From Alphaproteobacteria bacterium (GTDB lineage: Bacteria; Pseudomonadota; Alphaproteobacteria; Rhodobacterales; Rhodobacteraceae): a stretch of 64,000 nt of DNA. Below the pieces are notes generated by a model. The model saw nothing but the letters and a program-made list of their open reading frames with translations. It was not told the DNA's origin and made no database searches. Of this stretch, positions 16,911 through 26,441 are shown piece by piece; the first letter of the stretch is position 1, and every line of letters starts with the position of its first letter. The position numbers and the translations under genes are program-made. Where the stretch lies: assembly GCA_030426685.1 (NCBI GenBank), contig JAUHYC010000008.1, positions 1 through 64,000 on the forward strand, given 5' to 3'.

Positions 16911-17410
16911 TGAAACTTGCATGCATTTCGTCACCCAAACAGGGTGAGACCGATCGGCTTCTGGCAGAATTAGCCGCCGATTTGCAGCTTGGCGGCTTGA
17001 GGTTGAGCGGGATCATCAAGGATATGGGCTATTCTTCCGCCTACCAGAACGGCTGCGACATGCATGTTCGGGTGTTGCCCGATGGGCCGGTGATCAAAAT
17101 CACGCAGGACCTTGGCAAAGGGTCAGATGCGTGTCGGCTCGACCCCGCTGCGCTGGTTGAGGCAGTGGTGCAGGTCGAGAGGTCAGGATTTGAAAATGTT
17201 GATCTGTTCATTCTGAACAAGTTCGGCCCGGAAGAGGCCGCAGGCAGGGGGTTTTGCGGCGTGATGGGGCAGGTGTTGGAACGGGACATACCAGTGTTGG
17301 TCGGTGTAGGTGCCGCCAACAAGCAAGCCTTTCACGCATTTGCAGGGCGGTTGGCAGAATATTTGCCCGACGACAAAGACGTGCTTCTAAACTGGTGCAC
17401 CGGTACCTGA
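16910..17410 (+). CDS. DUF2478 domain protein
   Basis: The ATG at 16910 overlaps the nnrS stop (TAATG); 166 residues. It is a small P-loop-like alpha/beta protein, with KLACISSPKQGETDRLLAEL at the N-terminus where a nucleotide-binding loop would be and VDLFILNKFGPEEAAGRGF in the core. These fit the DUF2478 family, which is found near molybdate, nitrate and denitrification genes. The canonical GKST of a Walker A motif is not present, so NTP binding is doubtful. It appears to be the last gene of the ubiTUV-nnrS operon. Confidence 0.8.
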   Translation: MKLACISSPKQGETDRLLAELAADLQLGGLRLSGIIKDMGYSSAYQNGCDMHVRVLPDGPVIKITQDLGKGSDACRLDPAALVEAVVQVERSGFENVDLFILNKFGPEEAAGRGFCGVMGQVLERDIPVLVGVGAANKQAFHAFAGRLAEYLPDDKDVLLNWCTGT

Positions 17411-17653
17411 ACACACCGCCAAACAGTGATGCGCCGCGTTTGGCTCTCCCACGCGAGGCTTTCAGTATCATTCGAGGATTTGGACTTCGTTCAATCCATC
17501 CCCACCGCACGCGTCGATGTGGCGGGGCCAACTTCACAGCTCAGACTGATTGTGCCTGATTGGGAAACTGAGATGACCTCAAGCTAAGATTGTGTTATAA
17601 ACCACATATCAATTTTTAGTCGATCTTTTCATTTTAATGCGGGGGACACACCC

Positions 17654-20600
17654 ATGCGACGGGTATACGTTTCCGATCTCAATGCCTCTGTCATCCGTGA
17701 CGGAGACAAGATACGGTCCATCAGTTTTGTCAACGAGTATCCTGAAATCCCAAACGCAATAGGAAGCGGCTTGCCAAAGTCTTTCCTGCGCGGCATGGCC
17801 AGTAAGCTGGGGCTGGATCTGGGCGAACTTTCAAATCTCGATCAGGTCGAAAGCTTTGAAGCGCCGGAAAAGCGTGGCGTCGAATTCCGGCTGAGCGACG
17901 AAAAGACCTTTTTCGATACAACCACCTATGTCTACCGCCAGACGGTCCTGAATATCCCGGTCTGGAGTGCGGGGCTGACGGTCACCGTCAAGCATGACGA
18001 AGGCCAGGTGCTTTCGATGACCAACACCAGCGAAAGCGGTATCGACGCCAAACTGCCGGCCGCCAATAGCCTGAACCGCTATCGCCGCCTGTTTGCCACT
18101 GGCGAGAAGGCTGGGCCCCAGGAGCAGAAGCGTGCTACTGCAAAAGGTGGCGCGCAGGTACAGCTTTCTGACATCCTGTCAGAAGCTCTCAATAGCTATG
18201 ACAAGGGAAAGCCACCTGCGTCGGCGCTGATCCGTGGCCGGTTCTACATCTACCGCCACGACGCCGATAAGCGGCTGACTGATCATCCGGATGTCGACCA
18301 ACGAGGTGCTCAGGATAACGAGCACGAGGAGCAGTTGACCCTACCGCTGGCTCAGGTTCCGAAATCGATCAAGGATGGCAGTTGGCGTGTTGTGGCGGAG
18401 CTGATCGTGAGGTTGCCATACAAAGGCCACCGGATGAACTGGCGGTTGCTTGTTGATGTTGAAACCGATGCCGTTCTTTATCTGCGGGCGCTGGCCTCGG
18501 GCGTCAACGGTCTTGTCTTCACCTATGACCCGATCACAAGCACGGGCGACAACGGTAACGATGCAACGCAAAGCAACGCCGTCTTGAACCCTCTGCGTGA
18601 CGATGTGATACTCGAAGGGCTCGACCCGCCCGCTGGCGGCACACAATCCCTCAGCGGTAACTATGTCACTGTGGCCGAGGTCGAACCTCCCAATATTGCG
18701 GCCCCTACGCAGCCTGCGGGCGCAGATTTTGACTACAACGCGCGCAGTGACAACTTCGCCGCTGTGAATGCCTATTACCATAACGACCGTTTCTTCCGGC
18801 TGGTTGAGGACATGGGTTTCCCCATGGACACGTATTTCGACGGCACCAGCTTTCCGGTCGATATCGACCACCGGGGGATCGGAGGGGCGAATAATGCTCA
18901 TTGCATCGGCGATGGCGACGGCATCGAACATGCCTGCTACGGGCTGATCGACAATACCGGCGGTAATCCGATGGGCAATGCCGCCGAATGGTCAGTTGTA
19001 CTGCACGAGCTTGGCGGTCACGGCATCCTTTACGATCACGTAAATTCCGCCAATCTCGGGTTTTCCCACAGTCAGGGCGACAGCTTTGCCATCATTCTGA
19101 ATGATTTCGCCTCGGAATGGCATAATGGCGGTGCGATCGACCGGTTCATCCGCTCGCCATTCCGTCAGAATCTGCGCCGCTCTGACCGGGCTGTGGCCGA
19201 TGGTTGGGGCTGGGGCGGGGTCAATGACACTGGCTCGTACAACAGTGAACAGATTCTCTCGACCACGATGTTCCGCGCCTACCGTTCGATTGGTGGTGAC
19301 TCGACCCAGCTCACCCGCCGCGAATTTTCTGCCCGAGTCATGTCGTATCTATTACTGCGTGCTGTCGGCACGCTGTCGCCGGTCAGCAACCCCGGTTCAC
19401 CGGCAGAATATCTCGACGCGCTTCTGACGGCTGACGCGGGCGACTGGACAACCGAAGGTCTATTCGGTGGCGCCTATGGCAAGGTGCTCACCTGGTCTTT
19501 CGAGAAACAGAACCTCAATGACGGCGATCCGCCACCAGTAGATGTCTATATCGATGACGGCCGGGCCGGTGAATATGAATACCTCGCAGATTTCACCGAC
19601 ACCGCCGCGATCTGGAACCGCCGGTCCCCGGATGGCGTCGAGGCGCATCAGGAGCCCGCGCTGGGAACCAACTATGCCTATGTGAAGGTCAAAAATCGCG
19701 GCACATCGGTTGCCAACAATACGGTGGTGCGCGGGTTCCATTGCATGCCCTTCGCAGGCCGGGTTTGGCCGGAAGATCTGCAGCCGATGGTGACCTCTGA
19801 ACTGGCAGTGGGCACTGTGCAGCCTAATAATGCCGAGGAAGTTACAGTCGGCCCCTTCGCCTGGGTACCGAACCCCAATGCCGAAGGTCATGACAGCATG
19901 ATGATGATCGTCTCGGCCGAAGGCGATCCCAGCAATGCCGACCTGTTCAATCCTACCGAAGAGATCGAAGACTGGCGGTTGATCCCGAACGACAACAATA
20001 TCGGTCTGCGTAACGTCAGGCTGGAACCCAGGCTTGTCACCGCGATTGCCGACAGCGGCGAGTTTGGCAATGTCTGCCTTGGTACTCACAAGGACATGAA
20101 GCTTGTCCTCAGCAACAGTGGCTTCGGGATGCTGTCGGTCAGCAATCTGACCTCATCTTTGGGCGAATTCGAGCTGCCAAGCGTCCTGACTTATCCCATT
20201 GCAATCGCCTCAGGCGATTCCATCGCCTTGCCGATCCGGTTCCGGCCCTCGGGGTTCGGTTCAGCCGCGGCGACGATCACCGTGTTCAGCGACGACCCCG
20301 ATGGGGCGAAATCGGTCTATGTATCGGGTGTGTCTAATCCTCCGCGACTGGTCACAATCATGGCGGATCACGGAGATTTCGGCGATGTTTGCCGGAAATC
20401 CTTCCGTGATCTGGTGCTGACCCTGAACAACAGCGGCCCGTGCCCTCTCAGCATCAGCGACATCAAGTCATCCTCTGCCGATTTCACGGTTGCCGATGTC
20501 ACCTCTTATCCAATCGTTGTCGGTGCCGGCGATTCCGTGCAGGTCCCGATCCGGTTTGAGCCAACCAGCTTCGGATCAAAGTCGGGCGTGATCAAGGTGA

Positions 20601-21100
20601 TCAGCAACGACCCGAAAGGCAAGAAACGCATCTACGTTTCTGGCTCTGTGCCGTCCGGCAAGCTCAAGGTCACGGGTTCGACCTGTATCGGCGGTGTCAA
20701 AGCGTGTTGCGTTGGCGAGCGGACCATTGCCCTCTGCAACACGGGCAAATGCACCTTGAAGATTAGCAAGGTTCGCCTGAGTCGTAAGAACAAGCACTGG
20801 CGGCTGGTGAACAATCCCTTCCCGGCCAAACTGCAACCAGGTGCCTGCCTTGATCTTCTGATCCGCTACAAGGCGGGTGAGAAATGCCCGAAATGCATGG
20901 AGTTGGTGATCGAAAGTGACGATCCAAAGACTCCGGTCAAGCGGCTTGACCTAATGGCTTATACCGTTTGGCAAAAAACCTGCAGTTGCAAACCGGACTG
21001 TGATGGAGATTGCGACTGCAAGTGCCAGTGCTGCGATGACGGCTGCAGCGTCCAGAGCCTTGACGCCTGTTGCTATGACGAGGATCGCGACAAGGGTTGA
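17654..21100 (+). CDS. Large metallopeptidase-like protein with choice-of-anchor-D repeats and cysteine-rich tail
   Basis: A protein of 1148 residues from ATG 17654, with GGGGGA upstream. Residues about 80-130 resemble an FTP-type propeptide. The centre holds a gluzincin-like zinc motif written HELGGHGILYDH (His451, Glu452, His456), with three residues between Glu and the second His in place of two, followed by HSQGDSFAIILND. Two immunoglobulin-like choice-of-anchor-D (ASPM/SPD-2/hydin type) repeats of about 95 residues, near 795-890 and 890-990, are alike (each with GSxxxxIxVxSxDP), and a diverged third follows. The last 40 residues carry eleven cysteines (CDCKCQCCDDGC). No signal peptide is evident. 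Export route and activity are unknown. Confidence 0.7.
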   Translation: MRRVYVSDLNASVIRDGDKIRSISFVNEYPEIPNAIGSGLPKSFLRGMASKLGLDLGELSNLDQVESFEAPEKRGVEFRLSDEKTFFDTTTYVYRQTVLNIPVWSAGLTVTVKHDEGQVLSMTNTSESGIDAKLPAANSLNRYRRLFATGEKAGPQEQKRATAKGGAQVQLSDILSEALNSYDKGKPPASALIRGRFYIYRHDADKRLTDHPDVDQRGAQDNEHEEQLTLPLAQVPKSIKDGSWRVVAELIVRLPYKGHRMNWRLLVDVETDAVLYLRALASGVNGLVFTYDPITSTGDNGNDATQSNAVLNPLRDDVILEGLDPPAGGTQSLSGNYVTVAEVEPPNIAAPTQPAGADFDYNARSDNFAAVNAYYHNDRFFRLVEDMGFPMDTYFDGTSFPVDIDHRGIGGANNAHCIGDGDGIEHACYGLIDNTGGNPMGNAAEWSVVLHELGGHGILYDHVNSANLGFSHSQGDSFAIILNDFASEWHNGGAIDRFIRSPFRQNLRRSDRAVADGWGWGGVNDTGSYNSEQILSTTMFRAYRSIGGDSTQLTRREFSARVMSYLLLRAVGTLSPVSNPGSPAEYLDALLTADAGDWTTEGLFGGAYGKVLTWSFEKQNLNDGDPPPVDVYIDDGRAGEYEYLADFTDTAAIWNRRSPDGVEAHQEPALGTNYAYVKVKNRGTSVANNTVVRGFHCMPFAGRVWPEDLQPMVTSELAVGTVQPNNAEEVTVGPFAWVPNPNAEGHDSMMMIVSAEGDPSNADLFNPTEEIEDWRLIPNDNNIGLRNVRLEPRLVTAIADSGEFGNVCLGTHKDMKLVLSNSGFGMLSVSNLTSSLGEFELPSVLTYPIAIASGDSIALPIRFRPSGFGSAAATITVFSDDPDGAKSVYVSGVSNPPRLVTIMADHGDFGDVCRKSFRDLVLTLNNSGPCPLSISDIKSSSADFTVADVTSYPIVVGAGDSVQVPIRFEPTSFGSKSGVIKVISNDPKGKKRIYVSGSVPSGKLKVTGSTCIGGVKACCVGERTIALCNTGKCTLKISKVRLSRKNKHWRLVNNPFPAKLQPGACLDLLIRYKAGEKCPKCMELVIESDDPKTPVKRLDLMAYTVWQKTCSCKPDCDGDCDCKCQCCDDGCSVQSLDACCYDEDRDKG

Positions 21101-21318
21101 CCGGACTGCGTAAGAAGGCCGGGCGATCATGGGCGCGGTAGCGAAACAGGGTTTGACCGTAGTGCCCGCCATCAGTGATGCCCGTCCTCTGCGATGCGCA
21201 GGCTTCAGTGTGCAAAAAAGTACATGATGTCGTTTTTTCGGCATCAAGGGCCTCATCTGCCTGACCGCCTTGGAGCAGTTTGCCGAACATTCGCGCGGAA
21301 ACTGTCAGGAGAGGTCAC

Positions 21319-22926
21319 ATGTCGGAAAGTACCGACTCAAATATCCCCGAAAGTACGGATACAGACTATGAGGTCGGGCAAGATAACGTCCAGATCATGG
21401 GTCTGGATATCCATAATCCCGTCTTTGCGATTTCCGGTCTGACCATCATCGCATTTGTTTTTTTCTCGCTTGTCTTCCAAGAGCAGGCAGGAGCTTTCTT
21501 CGGGTGGCTCAGGCCCGCACTGACCAGCAATTTTGACTGGGTGTTCATGATCGCATGCAACATCTTTGTGCTGTTCTGTCTGCTTCTGATCGTCACCCCG
21601 CTGGGCTCGATCCGTCTGGGAGGAGATGATGCGCGCCCCGACTACAGTTACATGGGCTGGTTCTCGATGCTGTTTGCCGCCGGTATGGGCATCGGCCTGG
21701 TGTTCTGGGGCGTGGCCGAGCCGATTTCGCATTATGGTTCTTCGATTGGCGGCCTCGCCAGCGAAGGCGGCGTGCGCACTGACTGGGCCCCTCTGGGCGC
21801 GGCCGAAGGCAACCCGGAACAGGCGCGCGATCTGGCCATGGCCGCGACCATCTTCCATTGGGGTCTGCACCCTTGGGCGATCTACGCGGTTGTGGCGCTG
21901 GCATTGGCTTTCTTCAGCTTCAACCGGGGTCTGCCGCTGACCATGCGATCCGTGTTCTACCCGATCTTTGGTGAGGCAACCTGGGGTGTTCTGGGGCACG
22001 TCATCGACGTTCTGGCCGTGTTTGCCACGATCTTTGGTCTGGCGACCTCGTTGGGGCTGGGGGCCACGCAGGCGCTGGCGGGATTAAATTATCTGTTCGG
22101 CGTGCCTGTCACCGACGGTATGAAGGTGCTGCTGATCATTCTGATCACTCTCTTCGCGCTGGTTTCCGTCGTGGCAGGTCTGGACAAAGGCGTGAAGCGT
22201 CTGTCCGAGGCGAACATGATCCTGGCGGCTCTGCTGTTGCTGCTGGTTCTGATTGTCGGTCCGACCATGTTGATCCTCAGCGGGTTTTTCAACAGCCTGA
22301 TCGACTATGTCGAACAGCTGCCGTCACTGTCGAACTGGATGGGTCGCGAAGACACCAACTTCCTGCAGGGCTGGACAACTTTCTACTGGGCGTGGTGGAT
22401 CTCGTGGTCGCCGTTCGTGGGCATGTTCATCGCGCGTATCTCGCGGGGGCGCACTGTGCGTGAATTCGTTGTCTGCGTTCTGTTGATCCCGACTGTAGTC
22501 GGCGCATTGTGGATGAGCGTTTTTGGTGGCGCGGCTTTGGATCAGGTCATGAGCGGTACAGGTCAAGCCCTGTCCGATGCGGCTCTGGAGCTGAAGATGT
22601 TCACCATGTTCGAGGCCTTTCCGATGACCGGTCTGCTGTCCTTTGTGGGCATCATTCTGGTGGTGGTCTTCTTTGTCACCTCGTCCGACTCGGGTTCGCT
22701 GGTGATCGATACGATCACCGCGGGTGGTAAAACGAATGCGCCAACTCCGCAGCGAGTGTTCTGGTGCGTCCTGGAAGGTGCGATTGCGATCGTGTTGCTG
22801 CTGGGTGGTGGTCTTGGCGCACTGCAGGCAGCGGCAATTGCAACGGGCTTTCCGTTTGCTATTGTCCTGATGCTGATGTGCGTGTCGATCTTTATTGGCC
22901 TCACACGCGAGAAGCGCGGCAGATAG
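21319..22926 (+). CDS. BCCT-family transporter (betaine/choline/carnitine or related osmolyte)
   Basis: A protein of 535 residues from ATG 21319, which follows AGGAGAGG; a TTG at 21280 is in frame but lacks a ribosome site. About twelve membrane helices are visible. GMGIGLVFWGVAEP and WTTFYWAWWISWSPFVGMFI are BCCT signatures, the second including the tryptophan box that cages the quaternary ammonium of the substrate. Such carriers take up glycine betaine, choline, carnitine or DMSP with Na+ or H+. The hydrophilic N-terminal segment is about 30 residues and the C-terminal tail is short, so strong osmosensing by the tail is unlikely. It is a single-gene unit closed by a terminator. Confidence 0.92.
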   Translation: MSESTDSNIPESTDTDYEVGQDNVQIMGLDIHNPVFAISGLTIIAFVFFSLVFQEQAGAFFGWLRPALTSNFDWVFMIACNIFVLFCLLLIVTPLGSIRLGGDDARPDYSYMGWFSMLFAAGMGIGLVFWGVAEPISHYGSSIGGLASEGGVRTDWAPLGAAEGNPEQARDLAMAATIFHWGLHPWAIYAVVALALAFFSFNRGLPLTMRSVFYPIFGEATWGVLGHVIDVLAVFATIFGLATSLGLGATQALAGLNYLFGVPVTDGMKVLLIILITLFALVSVVAGLDKGVKRLSEANMILAALLLLLVLIVGPTMLILSGFFNSLIDYVEQLPSLSNWMGREDTNFLQGWTTFYWAWWISWSPFVGMFIARISRGRTVREFVVCVLLIPTVVGALWMSVFGGAALDQVMSGTGQALSDAALELKMFTMFEAFPMTGLLSFVGIILVVVFFVTSSDSGSLVIDTITAGGKTNAPTPQRVFWCVLEGAIAIVLLLGGGLGALQAAAIATGFPFAIVLMLMCVSIFIGLTREKRGR

Positions 22927-22944
22927 CCAAACCAATCATGATAG

Positions 22945-22974
22945 CGGCCCCGGGGGACCTCGGGGCCGTTTTCT
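22945..22974 (+). terminator. Rho-independent terminator after the BCCT gene
   Basis: CGGCCCC at 22945-22951 pairs with GGGGCCG at 22962-22968 and is followed by TTTT. It is placed 20 bases after the stop. Confidence 0.85.
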
Positions 22975-23170
22975 GTTGTCCGTCGGTTTAGCGTGTTTGG
23001 CGCCCCTCGAGGCCGAAAGCCCAGGCAGGTGGCTCCTACGGCCGGTCCGCAATTCCGCTAACACAAACCTAACACTTGCGTGAAATTAGAGTGCGGCAGC
23101 AAAGTATCCTTTGCTCTCTTGGCCGTCTCAATTCAATACTGCCCCACCTGACGTTATTTGCGGAGCTTTC

Positions 23171-25228
23171 ATGCGGGTCAGCGTAGGAATCGCTGTTTCA
23201 ATGCTGGTCGCCCTTTCCATCGGTGTGTCGACATTCATCGTGCACTCCCTGTGGTGGACAACTGCGCGCGACAACAGTCGTATGCTTGCCGCTGAGATCA
23301 ACAGCCAGATCGCAAATACCGTTCGTATCGAGGTGGGGACAACTCTCAGATCGGCCGAGGCGGCATGGGCTGCCGTGCGCACGATTTTTGTCCAGAATGT
23401 CATCGCGACGCGTCAGGCCGACAAGCGAGAGTTCGTTTTTCTGTCGCAATTGCAGGCGCAACCCAACATTTCATGGATGTTCTTCGGCTGGCCAGACGGC
23501 AATTTCTTTGCCTCGCACCGTCTGGGTGACGGTGGGCTTGAAATGATGGAAATCGACAAGGACATCCGCGACCGCATGTTGCGGACGGATCGGTACATCT
23601 TCATTCCGGGGGACATTCAGTTCGAGGAACGGACGTTTGCCGAAACCTCATATGACCCCCGAGACCATGCCTGGTTCAGGAACTTCATGTGGCTCGACTT
23701 TCAGGGATGGATTGAGGTGCGTGACCTGCCGCGAAGCGACAAGACAGTGTATGCATTTGCTGGTCCCGTTGACGTCAACCGAAAGCGGCAGGGTGTTCTG
23801 GCAGTTGCCATTGAAACAGACCGGTTGTCGCGCTTTCTGGCAACCCTTAGCCCCGGTGAGTTCGGCGCAGCCTTCATTCTTGATGCAGATGGCAAGGTGA
23901 TCGCGGTTCCCGATCTGGAGGCGGATGAGGTGACTCCGGCGCGCATGGGAGAGGGCGAGCTATACGAAGTCGCCACGATGTCGGGCAAAAAGCTGCTTGG
24001 TGATCCGAATGTGAATGCCTCTGGCAGTCTGACCACCCGGGTTGAAATCGACGGCGTACCTTATGCCGTCGCCCTGACACCCCTGGGGTTTTATGGCTGG
24101 CGTGTGGCCACAGTTATTCCGGAATCAGCCTTCCTTTCGGGAATAGACAAAGCCCTGATAAACCTGATCTATATTCTGATCTGCGTGGTGGGTGTCGCGA
24201 TAGGATCGGCAATCTGGATTGTGCGCCGGGTCGTCGCAAACCCGCTGTCCCTCATTGCCGAGGATCTCAGCAAGATTGAACGCTTTGATGTTGAGCGTAT
24301 TTCGCGCAGGCCGTCCAATTTATCAGAGCTTTCCAATCTCTCCGCCGCAACGGCCAGCATGGCCGCGGGGCTGTCGGCGTTTCGAAAATACGTGCCCACC
24401 GATCTTGTGCGGATGCTGCTTGCCGAAGGCATCAAAACGCAGCCCGGCGGAGATATCAAACAAATCTCGGTTCTGTTTTGCGATGTTACCGGTTTCACCG
24501 GGTTGTCAGAGAAACTTGGCCCTCAGATCGTTCAACTGATGGAACCCTTCTTCAGCGCTGCTTCGGCGGCAATTGCGCGTCATGACGGGACCATTGACAA
24601 GTTCATGGGCGATGCGGTGATGGCGTTCTGGGGCGCGCCGCGCAAGGATTCCGATCATGCAAAGAACGCCTGCCGAGCGGCCTTGGATCTTGTCGCCGCT
24701 GTTGACGCGGCGGGGATCGAGGATGAAGCAGGCAATCCCCTGCGTGTCCGGATTGGGCTGAACAGCGGCGAGGCGCTGGTTGGCAACATCGGATCCGAGC
24801 AGCGTTTGAACTATACTGCGATTGGAGATGTGGTGAACGTAGCCAGCCGTCTGGAAGGGGCGAATAAGGACTACGGAACGCACATTCTGATCGGGCCTGA
24901 AACCCGGCGCGACGCGGACGACGCGATTATCGTGCGCGAACTGGACACGCTGACGGTTTTTGGGCGCACCCAAGAGCTTGTGGTTTATGAACTGATTGCG
25001 ATGGCTGATGGGATCGAGGGGTCCCATTCTTGGATCGAAGCTTATGAACAAGGCCTTTCCTTGTACCGGGCGGGGCAGTTCGAACAGGCGATAGCCTCGT
25101 TCGAGGTTGCAGATCAGGCTCGAAAAGGCGATCCGGCGTCGATTGCCATGAAAACACGGGCGCGTGCTCTTCTGCGAAACCCGCCTCCGGAAAACTGGCG
25201 CGCGGTGACGAACACAGACAAGAAGTAA
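23171..25228 (+). CDS. Membrane-bound class III adenylate cyclase with Cache-type sensor
   Basis: A protein of 685 residues from ATG 23171, with GGAG seven bases upstream. Membrane segment one (about 7-27) and segment two (about 326-350) bracket a periplasmic region of about 300 residues resembling a double Cache domain. The catalytic domain runs from about residue 431: VLFCDVTGFTGLSE carries the first metal Asp, DKFMGDAVMAFWG the purine-selecting Lys and second metal Asp, and NYTAIGDVVNVASRLEG the Asp and transition-state Asn and Arg. Lys plus Asp specify ATP, so the product should be cAMP. The C-terminal 60 residues are TPR-like. The ligand sensed outside is unknown. Confidence 0.9.
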   Translation: MRVSVGIAVSMLVALSIGVSTFIVHSLWWTTARDNSRMLAAEINSQIANTVRIEVGTTLRSAEAAWAAVRTIFVQNVIATRQADKREFVFLSQLQAQPNISWMFFGWPDGNFFASHRLGDGGLEMMEIDKDIRDRMLRTDRYIFIPGDIQFEERTFAETSYDPRDHAWFRNFMWLDFQGWIEVRDLPRSDKTVYAFAGPVDVNRKRQGVLAVAIETDRLSRFLATLSPGEFGAAFILDADGKVIAVPDLEADEVTPARMGEGELYEVATMSGKKLLGDPNVNASGSLTTRVEIDGVPYAVALTPLGFYGWRVATVIPESAFLSGIDKALINLIYILICVVGVAIGSAIWIVRRVVANPLSLIAEDLSKIERFDVERISRRPSNLSELSNLSAATASMAAGLSAFRKYVPTDLVRMLLAEGIKTQPGGDIKQISVLFCDVTGFTGLSEKLGPQIVQLMEPFFSAASAAIARHDGTIDKFMGDAVMAFWGAPRKDSDHAKNACRAALDLVAAVDAAGIEDEAGNPLRVRIGLNSGEALVGNIGSEQRLNYTAIGDVVNVASRLEGANKDYGTHILIGPETRRDADDAIIVRELDTLTVFGRTQELVVYELIAMADGIEGSHSWIEAYEQGLSLYRAGQFEQAIASFEVADQARKGDPASIAMKTRARALLRNPPPENWRAVTNTDKK

Positions 25229-25285
25229 GCCGCAATTGCAGTAAGGCTGATTGCCGGTCGTGATTTCAGGCGAATGGCAGCAAAG

Positions 25286-26182
25286 TCATTTCAGGATGGG
25301 AACAGACCTGAGCCGGTGTTTGGCAAAGTCTACAAATGCTCGGATCTTGGCAGGGGCCCGTCTCCCCTCGGCATGAACCAGATGGACGGGCAGGGGGGCC
25401 GGTTCGAAGTCACCCAAGACGGATTGCAAAGTTCCCGCGTCAAGATCAGGGCCGATCTGATAGGACAGAACCCGGCACAAGCCCCACCCCTGACGCGCGA
25501 CCGAGATTGCGGTGGCCACGCTGCTGACCGTCAGCCGGGGCTTCACGCGGACAGCTTCCTGCAGATCCGGGCCAAATCTCCATTCGGCCACAGGGCTGAT
25601 CCCTGCAGCAGAGACGATCTGGTGTGAGGCAAGGTCAGCTGGGGTTACTGGAATACCATGTGCCGCGAAATAGGATGGTGCCCCGCAGATCATACGGCGC
25701 ACATGCCCGACACGGACAGCCGTCAGACCAGACGAGGGCAGCTCACCTATCCGAACAGCGAGATCAATGCCCTCTTCGACCAGGTTTACCACCCGGTCGA
25801 CCATCACAACATCGGCTGTCATGCCGGGGTGCCGGTCCAGAAAATCAGTCAGAAGGGGGGCAACGTGGATGCGCCCGAACTCGGTGGGGCAGGTGATGCG
25901 CAACTGACCCACCGGGTTGCTTGCCGCCCCTCTGGCTGCGTCATCCGCCGCCTGCAGTTGCGCCAGCAGGTGCCGCGCATCTTCGAGATAAGCCTGCCCG
26001 ACCGAGGTCAGGCGAACCCGGCGGGTCGTACGCGTGAAGAGACGTACACCCAGCCGCTCTTCAAGCGCATTGATACCGCGCGTGGCAGAGGGGGAACTAA
26101 GTCCCAGCTTGCGCGCGCCGGATGCAAAACTCTCGGCCTCTGCCACGGCGATGAACACTTCGAGTGTCTGTAGGCGATCCAT
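25286..26182 (-). CDS. LysR-family transcriptional regulator
   Basis: A protein of 298 residues from ATG 26182; an ATG at 26191 is three codons upstream. The helix-turn-helix (AEAESFASGARKLGLSSPSA then TRGINALEERLGVRLF) and the effector domain are typical and complete. It is divergent from a GST and a flavoprotein gene, and a 250-base intergenic region separates them, so it probably regulates those two. The inducer is unknown; comparable sets respond to electrophiles or aromatic compounds. Confidence 0.9.
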   Translation of the reverse strand: MDRLQTLEVFIAVAEAESFASGARKLGLSSPSATRGINALEERLGVRLFTRTTRRVRLTSVGQAYLEDARHLLAQLQAADDAARGAASNPVGQLRITCPTEFGRIHVAPLLTDFLDRHPGMTADVVMVDRVVNLVEEGIDLAVRIGELPSSGLTAVRVGHVRRMICGAPSYFAAHGIPVTPADLASHQIVSAAGISPVAEWRFGPDLQEAVRVKPRLTVSSVATAISVARQGWGLCRVLSYQIGPDLDAGTLQSVLGDFEPAPLPVHLVHAEGRRAPAKIRAFVDFAKHRLRSVPILK

Positions 26183-26441
26183 TACTATCAAAATCCAAAA
26201 TAATGACTTTCGAATTGAGTATATTCATTCAAATGACAACGCAAACTAACTGTCTATCGACCAACAAACGCATTTCCAGATCAAGTAAGGGCCATATCGT
26301 GAGCGTAAAAATCCAACACCAGCCTGTACCACCCCTTCCCATTCAACGAACTTCCGATTGTCCAGGAAGACCAGAACTTTGCTGACCTGACGAGCCCTTG
26401 ACCCGCGCAAATTGGGTCTCCAACCAGAACTGGATATCACT

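Noticed and set aside
21280-21318. TTG start for the BCCT transporter
   Set aside because: The ATG at 21319 has a strong AGGAGAGG ribosome site; the upstream TTG has none.
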